Origin: Mesorhizobium sp. | GTDB taxonomy: Bacteria; Pseudomonadota; Alphaproteobacteria; Rhizobiales; Rhizobiaceae | Assembly (NCBI RefSeq): GCF_004962925.1 | Contig: NZ_SUEO01000038.1 | Location: forward strand, 1-33,293 | Length of the DNA: 33,293 bases | Reading direction: 5' to 3' | In this document: positions 17,247-23,810 of the stretch, piece after piece | How the letters are laid out: the number at the start of each line of letters is the position of its first letter | Position numbering within the stretch: position 1 is the stretch's first letter | Notes under the pieces: model-generated | Seen by the model: only the letters and a program-made list of their open reading frames with translations | The model's database searches: none | Told to the model about the DNA's origin: nothing | Made by a program: the position numbers and the translations under genes

Positions 17247-17376
17247 CTAGAGCAATTCCAAGAAAAGTGTGAAACGGTTTTCCCGGGAAAAGCGCTTAGC
17301 GCTTTCCCTAGGGAATTGCGCAGAAACAAAGAGATAGAGCGGTTCGGCGTTTCCGTGAAACGATGAACCGCTCTAG
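17247..17376. repeat. Two-hairpin palindromic intergenic element (RIME-like)
   Basis: The element is bounded by the inverted repeat CTAGAGC (17247-17253) and GCTCTAG (17370-17376). Inside are two hairpins: GGGAAA-A-GCGC paired with GCGCTTTCCC near 17285-17308, and a perfect ten-base stem AGAGCGGTTC (from 17336) with GAACCGCTCT, containing the inner pair GTTTC/GAAAC. Such AGAGCAATTCC...AGAGCGGTTC units are common between genes in Mesorhizobium and relatives. It lies just after uxuA and may also end its transcript. Confidence 0.8.
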
Positions 17377-17646
17377 CATAGACCGGAAGAAGCCACGGAG
17401 AGGTCCGCAACCGGTATTCGCCAAACTCACAGCCATCAGGTTTCGATCATCGGGCATCCCGCAACCCGCCTCCGGCCCGACGTCACCTTTCCACCCATTT
17501 TGCGCGGACGGATTGTGCATAATCGCAGTTTGCGGTTTGAGTCCGATTGCAATCCGCTAGCTTGCGCTAGTTATTGCTCCATCCAGCCGGTGTTGAAACG
17601 AACTCTGGGCAGCGGTTGGGAATTCATATCCTGGGAGGAAATCACG
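17377..17646 (+). promoter_or_regulatory. Upstream region of tctC
   Basis: With the repeat, this completes a 415-base stretch without a gene. Short frames on both strands lack ribosome sites and family features. The tctC promoter should lie here; the AT-richer part around 17540-17600 includes the inverted repeat GCTAGCTTGCGCTAG-like sequence near 17557-17572, but I cannot assign -35 and -10 boxes. The tctC ribosome site GGGAGGAA is at about 17634-17641. Confidence 0.4.
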
Positions 17647-18624
17647 ATGAGAAAGTTCGCCGCCGCTCTGGCCGCCGCCGCAGCCGTCACGCTCTATCCG
17701 TTCGCTGCGGGCGCGCAAACCTACCCCGAACGCACCATCACTGTTGTGGTGCCGTTTTCGGCCGGCGGCCCGACCGACACGGTCACGCGCCTCGTCGCGG
17801 AAGCCATGTCGAAGGATCTCGGCCAGCAGGTCATCGTCGAGAATGTCGGCGGCGCCGGCGGCACGCTAGGTGCAGGCCGCGTCGCGAACGCCGATCCCGA
17901 CGGCTATACGCTGCTCCTCCATCACATCGGCATGGCGACAAGCGCGACGCTATACCGAAAGCTCGCATACGACACGCTGAACGGCTTCGAATATGTCGGC
18001 CTCGTTACCGAGGTGCCGATGACCATCGTTGGCCGCAAGGACCTCGAGCCGACCGATCTGAAGGGGCTGGTCGACTACGCCAAGGCCAACAAGGACACCG
18101 TCACCGTCGCCAATGCCGGCATAGGCGCGGCCTCGCATCTATGCGGCATGCTGTTCATGAGCGCGATCGGCACACCGCTGGTCACTGTACCCTACAAGGG
18201 CACCGGCCCGGCCATGACCGATCTTCTCGGCGGCCAGGTCGACATCATGTGCGACCAGACGACCAATACCACCAAGCAGATCCAAGGCGGCACGATCAAG
18301 GCCTATGCCGTCACCTCGCCGCAACGCCTCGATGTGCTGCCCGATCTGCCGACAACGACGGAAGCCGGTCTCCATGAGGTGCAGGTCGGCATCTGGCACG
18401 GCCTCTACGCGCCCAAGGGTACGCCGACCGAGGTCACCGAGCGGCTGTCGAAGTCGCTTCAGGTCGCGCTTAAGGACCAGAATGTCGTCGCCCGCTTCGC
18501 CGAGCTCGGCACCAAGCCGTCGTCCGACGCAGACGCGACGCCGGCCGCGCTGAAGGCCAAGCTGGAAAGCGAGATCGCGCGCTGGAAGCCGATCATCGAA
18601 GCCGCCGGCCAGTACGCCGACTGA
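17647..18624 (+). CDS. tctC: Tripartite tricarboxylate-type transporter, periplasmic binding protein
   Basis: The product is 325 residues of the TctC/Bug family, which binds carboxylated solutes in the periplasm and delivers them to TctA/TctB. It begins with a clear signal peptide (MRKFAAALAAAAAVTLYPFA, cleavage near Ala-Gly-Ala-Gln-Thr). The mature start Tyr-Pro-Glu-Arg-Thr-Ile-Thr-Val-Val-Val-Pro-Phe-Ser-Ala-Gly-Gly-Pro-Thr-Asp is the family hallmark, and Val-Pro-Tyr-Lys-Gly-Thr-Gly-Pro near residue 180 is the second ligand loop. The start at 17647 is set by GGGAGGAA eight bases upstream; the frame back to 17500 is rejected because it would mask the signal peptide. It heads the operon with tctB and tctA. 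The ligand is not predictable; family members bind citrate, aromatic acids, nicotinate and others. Confidence 0.93.
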   Translation: MRKFAAALAAAAAVTLYPFAAGAQTYPERTITVVVPFSAGGPTDTVTRLVAEAMSKDLGQQVIVENVGGAGGTLGAGRVANADPDGYTLLLHHIGMATSATLYRKLAYDTLNGFEYVGLVTEVPMTIVGRKDLEPTDLKGLVDYAKANKDTVTVANAGIGAASHLCGMLFMSAIGTPLVTVPYKGTGPAMTDLLGGQVDIMCDQTTNTTKQIQGGTIKAYAVTSPQRLDVLPDLPTTTEAGLHEVQVGIWHGLYAPKGTPTEVTERLSKSLQVALKDQNVVARFAELGTKPSSDADATPAALKAKLESEIARWKPIIEAAGQYAD

Positions 18625-18631
18625 GGTCTTG

Positions 18632-18659
18632 AACGGGGCGCCACCAGCGCCCCGTTTTT
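18632..18659 (+). terminator. Intrinsic terminator between tctC and tctB
   Basis: A perfect ten-base stem, AACGGGGCGC paired with GCGCCCCGTT, has a five-base CACCA loop and ends in a run of T, starting eight bases after the tctC stop. In this position it should end part of the transcripts, giving more binding protein than membrane subunits, an arrangement common in binding-protein-dependent transporters. Confidence 0.85.
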
Positions 18660-18705
18660 CACGCCCGATATCGGCATGCCCGCGGCGCGGGCCTGGGAGG
18701 ACGTC

Positions 18706-19167
18706 ATGAAACCCTTCACAATCGACACGACCAACGGCATATGCGCCGCGCTGTTCATCTTTCTCGGCGGATTTTTCGCACTGCAGTCGCTCGGCCTCGA
18801 AATCGGCACCGCCTTCCGCATGGGGCCGGGTTATTTCCCGCTGGTCCTGGCGATCGTGCTTATTCTGCTCGGCGCCGTCATCCTCGTCGAAGCGGTGCGC
18901 TTCGAGAGCGAACCGATCGGCCATATAGCCTGGCGCGGCATGCTGTTCATCCTCCCTGCCCCGATCTTCTTCGGCCTGACCGTGCGCGGCCTCGGTTTCA
19001 TCCCCTCGATCTTTCTGACGGCGCTGATCGCATCCTTTGCCAGCGGCCGCATGCGGCCGCTGACCGCGCTCGTGCTCTCCGCCAGCCTTACGTTGTTTGC
19101 CTTCCTCGTCTTCAGCTACGCGCTCGGCCTGCCGTTCCGGCGCTTCGGCCCATGGCTGGTACTGTGA
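18706..19167 (+). CDS. tctB: Tripartite tricarboxylate-type transporter, small membrane subunit
   Basis: The product is 153 residues with about four membrane segments, as expected for TctB, the small and poorly conserved membrane subunit. The first half carries Phe-Arg-Met-Gly-Pro-Gly-Tyr-Phe-Pro, which is the best-conserved TctB motif. The start at 18706 has GGGAGG seven bases upstream; the upstream in-frame ATG at 18676 has no ribosome site and lacks sense as a membrane start. It lies between the terminator after tctC and tctA, which begins ten bases after its stop. Confidence 0.88.
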   Translation: MKPFTIDTTNGICAALFIFLGGFFALQSLGLEIGTAFRMGPGYFPLVLAIVLILLGAVILVEAVRFESEPIGHIAWRGMLFILPAPIFFGLTVRGLGFIPSIFLTALIASFASGRMRPLTALVLSASLTLFAFLVFSYALGLPFRRFGPWLVL

Positions 19168-19177
19168 GGGGATGAAC

Positions 19178-20686
19178 ATGGAACTCCTCGGCAACCTCGC
19201 GCTCGGCTTTTCGACGGCAACGACGCTGGCAAACCTCGGTTTCTGTCTGATCGGCGTCCTTCTCGGCACGCTGATCGGCGTCCTGCCCGGCATCGGCGCC
19301 ACCGCAACCATCGCCATGCTGTTGCCGATCACCTTCCAGATCGGCGACCCGGTTTCCTCCCTCATCATGCTCGCCGGCATCTATTACGGCGCGCAATATG
19401 GCGGCTCGACCACCGCCATCCTTATCAACATGCCCGGCGAATCCTCATCAGCCGTCACCGCAATCGACGGCTACCAGATGGCCAAGAACGGCCGCGCCGG
19501 TGCGGCACTCGCGATCGCGGCAATAGGCTCGTTCTTCGCCGGCACGGTGTCGACCTTTCTCGTCGCTATCTTCGCTCCGCCGCTGACGGCGATCGCGCTG
19601 CAATTCGGTGCGGCCGAGTATTTTTCGCTGATGGTCGTCGGCCTCGTCTCGTCCGTCGCGCTCGCCCACGGCTCGATTGTCAAGGCGCTGGCGATGGTCG
19701 TGCTTGGCCTGCTGCTCGGCATTGTCGGCACTGACATCTACACCGGCACACCGCGCTTCACGCTTGGCATCCGCGAATATGCCGACGGGCTGAATTTCGT
19801 CGCGGTGGCGGTCGGCGTCTTCGGCGTCGCCGAGATACTGCGCAACCTCGAAAACGAGCACGAGCGCTCCGTGATGATCCGAAGGGTCTCCGGCCTTATG
19901 CCGACCCGCGAGGACTTTCGGCGCATGGCGGCGCCCATCGTGCGCGGAACGATCATCGGTTCGGCGCTCGGCATCCTGCCGGGAGGCGGCGCGATCCTTG
20001 CAGCCTTTGCCTCCTACACGGTCGAAAAGCGCGTATCGAAAAATCCGGGGGAATTCGGCAAGGGCGCCATCGAAGGCGTCGCCGGACCGGAATCGGCCAA
20101 CAATGCCGGCGCGCAGACCTCCTTCATCCCGATGCTGACGCTCGGCATTCCGGCCAACCCGGTCATGGCGCTGATGATCGGCGCAATGATCATCCAGGGC
20201 ATCGTGCCCGGCCCCAATGTCGCGATCGAACAGCCGGCGCTGTTTTGGGGCATCATCGCCTCGATGTGGATCGGCAATCTGATGCTGATCGTCTTGAACC
20301 TGCCGCTGATCGGGCTTTGGGTAAAGCTCCTGACGATCCCCTATTACGTGCTCTTCCCGATCATCATGGCGTTCTGCTCGATCGGCGTTTACAGCGTCAA
20401 CACCAACATCTACGACCTCTACGCCGTCGCCTTCTTCGGCTTCCTCGGCTACCTCCTGACCAAGCTGCGCTGCGAACCCGCGCCGCTGCTGCTCGGCTTC
20501 GTGCTCGGCCCGCTGCTCGAGGAAAACCTGCGCCGCGCCATGATTCTCTCGCGCGGCGACCCGAGCACCTTCGTCACGAGACCGATCAGCGCCGGCCTGC
20601 TCTTCGTCGCACTCGCCGTGCTCGTGATCGTCTTCCTGCCCGGGGTCAAGAAGAAGCGCGAAGAGGTGTTCGTGGAAGAGAATTAG
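19178..20686 (+). CDS. tctA: Tripartite tricarboxylate-type transporter, large permease
   Basis: The product is about 502 residues with roughly 11-12 membrane segments and carries substrate across the inner membrane with TctB, fed by TctC. The TctA signatures are present twice, reflecting the internal repeat: Gly-Val-Leu-Pro-Gly-Ile-Gly-Ala-Thr-Ala-Thr near residue 40 and Gly-Ile-Leu-Pro-Gly-Gly-Gly-Ala-Ile-Leu-Ala near residue 270. Tyr-Gly-Gly-Ser-Thr-Thr-Ala-Ile-Leu also fits. I prefer the ATG at 19178, because MELLGNLALGF is the usual TctA start and GAGGGG then has proper spacing; 19172 is an alternative. It ends with a charged Lys-Lys-Lys-Arg-Glu-Glu tail. Confidence 0.93.
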   Translation: MELLGNLALGFSTATTLANLGFCLIGVLLGTLIGVLPGIGATATIAMLLPITFQIGDPVSSLIMLAGIYYGAQYGGSTTAILINMPGESSSAVTAIDGYQMAKNGRAGAALAIAAIGSFFAGTVSTFLVAIFAPPLTAIALQFGAAEYFSLMVVGLVSSVALAHGSIVKALAMVVLGLLLGIVGTDIYTGTPRFTLGIREYADGLNFVAVAVGVFGVAEILRNLENEHERSVMIRRVSGLMPTREDFRRMAAPIVRGTIIGSALGILPGGGAILAAFASYTVEKRVSKNPGEFGKGAIEGVAGPESANNAGAQTSFIPMLTLGIPANPVMALMIGAMIIQGIVPGPNVAIEQPALFWGIIASMWIGNLMLIVLNLPLIGLWVKLLTIPYYVLFPIIMAFCSIGVYSVNTNIYDLYAVAFFGFLGYLLTKLRCEPAPLLLGFVLGPLLEENLRRAMILSRGDPSTFVTRPISAGLLFVALAVLVIVFLPGVKKKREEVFVEEN

Positions 20687-20906
20687 CGAAAGTCACGCGG
20701 GCGCCTCTCCACGGATACGGCCCGGTTTCCAGAAAGACGGCGGTTTCCTGGGAGGGACGCCGATCGGCTCATCCATATCGTAATGCGCCGATTTGTCGGC
20801 CTTGACGGTTACGGTGGCCCCACCGAATTGGCACGCCTCGCGGGACAAACTCCTCCACGTGAGCACGGAGGCGTTGCCACTAGCCGTGGACGATCTGAGG
20901 AGCGAA
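20687..20906. other. Gap after tctA, no convincing gene
   Basis: This stretch lies between the convergent tctA and DJ-1/PfpI genes. Overlapping plus-strand frames starting near 20783 and 20793 have no ribosome site and no family features, and both run into the antisense of the DJ-1 gene. I see no function beyond the hairpin at its right end. Confidence 0.4.
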
Positions 20907-20934
20907 CCGATGCATCCCGTCTGGGATGCATCGG
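20907..20934. terminator. Perfect 12-base hairpin between convergent genes
   Basis: CCGATGCATCCC pairs perfectly with GGGATGCATCGG across a four-base GTCT loop. It begins eleven bases past the stop of the minus-strand DJ-1/PfpI gene and lies downstream of tctA on the plus strand. On the minus strand it is followed by TTCGCT, a poor T tract, so it may end transcription weakly from either side or protect the 3' end. Confidence 0.55.
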
Positions 20935-20944
20935 AAGGATTGAC

Positions 20945-21538
20945 TCAGTTGTGGCGGATTTCCGTTCCCAGCACCTTCAGGCACTCGCGGATGAACGCGG
21001 CAAGTGCGGTCCAGCCCTTTGCCGAGACCATCGTTCCGTCGACATAGGCCTCAGTAGGGGACAGGTCGATATAGGTTCCACCGGCGAGGGTCACTTCCGG
21101 CTCGCAGGCAGCCAGCGCACCTACTTTCTTGCCACGCACGACGCCGTCGACCGCGATCAGGATCTGGACGCCATGGCAGATCGTAAAGATCGGCTTCTTG
21201 TTTTCGTGGAAATGGCGGACGATCGCCTGCACGCGCTTATCCGTGCGGATGTATTCGGGGCCACGACCGCCCGCGCAATACACGGCGTGATACTGGTCGA
21301 GCTGTTTCTCCGCTTCCGAAAAGGTCTTGTTCATCAAAGCATAGTGGCCGGGTTTTTCGGTGTAGGTTTGGTCACCTTCGAAATCGTGGAGCGATGTCTT
21401 GATCAGGTCTCCAGCGTTCTTGTCAGGACAGACAACGTGGACAATGTGGCCGACGGCCTCCATCGCCTGCTGATAGACGAAGATCTCGTATTCTTCGGTA
21501 AACTCACCGGTCAACATTAGTATTTTCTTGCCTGGCAT
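20945..21538 (-). CDS. DJ-1/PfpI family protein
   Basis: The product is about 197 residues, the size of single-domain DJ-1/PfpI proteins, cytoplasmic enzymes variously reported as deglycases, glyoxalases or stress chaperones. The nucleophile elbow Thr-Ile-Cys-His-Gly places the active Cys at 121 followed by His122, and an acidic residue in Gly-Glu-Phe-Thr-Glu near residue 12 occupies the usual partner position. Ala-Gly-Gly-Arg-Gly-Pro-Glu is the conserved loop before it. The start at 21538 is preferred since GAGGAAA lies eight bases upstream; an ATG at 21553 is also in frame. It is on the same strand as the GntR regulator 180 bp upstream. A role in handling aldehydes made by the divergent dehydrogenase operon is possible but unproven. 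Confidence 0.85.
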   Translation of the reverse strand: MPGKKILMLTGEFTEEYEIFVYQQAMEAVGHIVHVVCPDKNAGDLIKTSLHDFEGDQTYTEKPGHYALMNKTFSEAEKQLDQYHAVYCAGGRGPEYIRTDKRVQAIVRHFHENKKPIFTICHGVQILIAVDGVVRGKKVGALAACEPEVTLAGGTYIDLSPTEAYVDGTMVSAKGWTALAAFIRECLKVLGTEIRHN

Positions 21539-21602
21539 GGTCGGTTTCCTCATTTTGTGGATGGAAGTCCGGCGGGCATTCCACTCGCCCCGCGGCGCGG
21601 CC

Positions 21603-21707
21603 TCAGAAAAGGGAATCCGGGACGTGGTATTCCCCGGCCTTTGCTTGCGTGATCAAGGGTGCATCTAGATTGACGGCGGCGCTCCCGATGTGGACGGTGA
21701 CTGGCAT
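21603..21707 (-). CDS. Small ORF of 34 residues downstream of the GntR regulator
   Basis: An ATG at 21707 opens a 34-residue frame ending at 21603, eleven bases after the GntR stop and 65 bases before the DJ-1/PfpI start. Its sequence begins MPVTVHIGSAAVNLDAP and is neither membrane-like nor a known toxin or leader. There is no clear ribosome site, though it might be reached by coupling from the regulator gene. It could equally be a truncated gene start or chance. Confidence 0.25.
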   Translation of the reverse strand: MPVTVHIGSAAVNLDAPLITQAKAGEYHVPDSLF

Positions 21708-21717
21708 CGTGACAGTC

Positions 21718-22419
21718 TCAATCGAACGCCAGCAACAAACGATCACGAGAATGCTCGATATGGCGGCGCATCGCCTGTTCCGCCGCGGCGGGGTCGGAGG
21801 CAGCGAAGGCGGCCAGGATGGCCTCATGCTCGTCGAGCGCTTCCTCGGTAACGCGCGAATGGAACATCAGGCGAAAGATGTGGAAGTGCGTATGCTGGAA
21901 CGCGAGAGTCTGGCGCACGAGATCGTTGTTTGCAAATTCCATAATCCTGTCGTGGAAAATGGCGTCCTGCCGCGCAAAGTTGGAGTAACGCAGGCGTTCA
22001 TCCTTGCCTTCGCGGCGCGCCATGCCCCCTGCGGACTCCTGAAGCACCGCAAGTTTCGTCTCATCCATCAATGCGGCCGCTTTGGCCGCCCCATGCGGCT
22101 CAAGCAGCAGGCGAAGCTCATAGAGTTCGTCAAATCGGCGCTTGGTTATCTGCGGCGCGGCGCGGTAGCCGATCAAATGTGTCTTCAGCACAAGGCCTTC
22201 GCCTTCGAGGCGGCCAAGCGCTTCACGGATTGGCGTGTGGGATACTTCGAGTTCCTTGACCAGACTGTCGACGGTGATCCGCGAGCCAGGCGCGATCTTC
22301 AGCGACATGAGTTGCGCGAAGATTGCTTCATACACGTCCTCCACCAGGCTGTTGGATCGCTGGATGCGTCCGCTAGCCGGGTCGACTTCTCGGGCATTGC
22401 TTAAGTTCGTGACCTGCAT
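21718..22419 (-). CDS. GntR-family regulator with FCD domain
   Basis: The product is 233 residues. An N-terminal winged helix-turn-helix (Val-Asp-Ser-Leu-Val-Lys-Glu-Leu-Glu-Val-Ser-His-Thr-Pro-Ile-Arg-Glu-Ala) covers residues about 20-85, and the rest is an all-helical FCD ligand domain. Metal-site residues typical of FCD are visible in Phe-His-Asp-Arg-Ile-Met, Asp-Glu-His-Glu-Ala-Ile and His-Ile-Glu-His-Ser-Arg. FCD proteins usually repress catabolic genes and respond to small carboxylates. AGAGG lies five bases before the ATG. It is divergent from the dehydrogenase/hydrolase operon and most likely controls it and itself through the inverted repeat at 22476-22501. Confidence 0.92.
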   Translation of the reverse strand: MQVTNLSNAREVDPASGRIQRSNSLVEDVYEAIFAQLMSLKIAPGSRITVDSLVKELEVSHTPIREALGRLEGEGLVLKTHLIGYRAAPQITKRRFDELYELRLLLEPHGAAKAAALMDETKLAVLQESAGGMARREGKDERLRYSNFARQDAIFHDRIMEFANNDLVRQTLAFQHTHFHIFRLMFHSRVTEEALDEHEAILAAFAASDPAAAEQAMRRHIEHSRDRLLLAFD

Positions 22420-22475
22420 CTTTGCCTCTTGACAGGATCACTGGCTAACACGATGCTTCGCCCAATGCAATCCTA

Positions 22476-22501
22476 TATCCTATACGATTTAATAGAGGAT
22501 A
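22476..22501. promoter_or_regulatory. Candidate operator of the GntR/FCD regulator
   Basis: An imperfect inverted repeat, TATCCTATA and TAGAGGATA, has arms that match in eight of nine positions across an eight-base AT-rich spacer. It lies between the divergent regulator (start 22419) and alcohol dehydrogenase (start 22566) genes, in the most AT-rich part of the gap. Binding by the neighbouring regulator is inferred from position. Confidence 0.5.
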
Positions 22502-22565
22502 CCTTTTGGATCGAACTCGACGAGCTTTCGCTTTCCACTCCCAACATCATCGAGGGACGCAGAAC

Positions 22566-23792
22566 ATGAGCCTTTTCGCTGCCGTAAGGCTCCCGCGTGA
22601 GATCCTCTTCGGGAAAGGCCAGCGCCATGTCATTCCAACCGTTGCGGCCAGGCTGGGCCGTCGCGCGCTTGTCTGCACGGACGAGCGCTTTGCCGCAACT
22701 GTCGCCTTCGCAGAAATTATTACGGCGCTCGAGGGCGCATCGATCGATGTGCTGGTGCATGACCGCGTGCTGCCCGACGTCCCCCGAGACACGGTTGCCG
22801 TCTGCGTCGAGGAGGCGCGGAAGTTCGCGCCGGACATGGTGATCGGCATCGGAGGCGGCAGTTGTCTCGACATGGCCAAATGCGCCGCGTTGCTCATCAG
22901 TCACGGCGGCCTGCTCCAGGACTACTACGGCGAGTTCAAGGTGCCTGGCCCGACGCTGCCGGTGATCGCGGTGCCAACAACAGCCGGCACCGGCTCGGAA
23001 GTGACCCCTGTCGCGGTGATCTCCGATCCGGATCGCACCTTGAAGGTCGGCATCTCCAGCCCGCATCTGATCGCGGCAGCCGCCATCTGCGACCCGGAAC
23101 TGACGATGACATGTCCCCCGGGACTGACGGCGATCGCGGGCGCGGACGCGCTGACACATGCAATCGAAGCTTTTACCGCCGTCAGGCGCGGCACTGACCC
23201 CAGCCTGCCGCAGCAGCATGTCTTCATCGGAAAGAGCGCGCTGACCGATCATTTTGCGCTGCTCGCGATCAAGCTGCTTGGCCGCAGTCTTGAGAAGGCA
23301 TACCGCGACCCCGCCGACGCGGACGCTCGGGCCGATGTGATGATGGGCGCGCTTGCAGCCGGCTGTGCGTTCGGTACGGCGGGAACGGCGGCGGCGCACG
23401 CGGTGCAATATCCAGTCGGCGCCCTTACCCATACCGCTCACGGGCTGGGTGTCGCCACCATGTTGCCGTATGTCATGAAGTACAACCGGGCCGCCGCGGC
23501 CGCCGAGATGACCGAGATCGGCCTTGCCCTTGGTCTCGACGGGAGGGACCGGAGTATCGGTGAGATGGCCGACGCGACCATCGACGAGATCGGCCGGCTG
23601 TTTGGCGCGATCGGGATCACGCCTTCGCTGGCCGAGCTCGGGCTTCCGTCCGACAAGCTCGATTGGACGGCCGAACAGGCGCTCGGCATTGACCGTCTCA
23701 TCAAGAACAATCCGCGGCCGTTCGATCTGGCAGCCATGCGGGGCCTGGTCCAGGCTGCCTATGATGGCGACCTCGCCACCTACGTCATGTGA
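22566..23792 (+). CDS. Iron-containing alcohol dehydrogenase (4-hydroxybutyrate or maleylacetate reductase type)
   Basis: The product is 408 residues of the group III metal-dependent alcohol dehydrogenases. The nucleotide-binding Gly-Ile-Gly-Gly-Gly-Ser is at residues 94-99 and Pro-Thr-Thr-Ala-Gly-Thr-Gly-Ser-Glu-Val-Thr follows. The expected metal ligands are Asp194 and His198 (Gly-Ala-Asp-Ala-Leu-Thr-His), His278 and His292. The start at 22566 gives the family-like MSLFAAVRLPREILFGKG with GAGGG nine bases upstream; the frame opening at 22506 is rejected. As the first gene of the operon with an SSADH-like gene, oxidation of an omega-hydroxy acid to its semialdehyde is the simplest role, but maleylacetate reductase cannot be excluded. 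Confidence 0.88.
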   Translation: MSLFAAVRLPREILFGKGQRHVIPTVAARLGRRALVCTDERFAATVAFAEIITALEGASIDVLVHDRVLPDVPRDTVAVCVEEARKFAPDMVIGIGGGSCLDMAKCAALLISHGGLLQDYYGEFKVPGPTLPVIAVPTTAGTGSEVTPVAVISDPDRTLKVGISSPHLIAAAAICDPELTMTCPPGLTAIAGADALTHAIEAFTAVRRGTDPSLPQQHVFIGKSALTDHFALLAIKLLGRSLEKAYRDPADADARADVMMGALAAGCAFGTAGTAAAHAVQYPVGALTHTAHGLGVATMLPYVMKYNRAAAAAEMTEIGLALGLDGRDRSIGEMADATIDEIGRLFGAIGITPSLAELGLPSDKLDWTAEQALGIDRLIKNNPRPFDLAAMRGLVQAAYDGDLATYVM

Positions 23793-23810
23793 GCAATCGA
23801 GGAGCAGGCC

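Noticed and set aside
17232-17400. Possible CRISPR-like or mobile-element end because of the repeated hairpins
   Set aside because: There is one bounded palindromic unit, no regular spacers, no transposase and no target duplication, so a dispersed intergenic repeat explains it.
20783-21520. A 245-codon plus-strand frame over the DJ-1/PfpI gene
   Set aside because: It has no family features or ribosome site and is antisense to a gene with an intact Cys-His active site.
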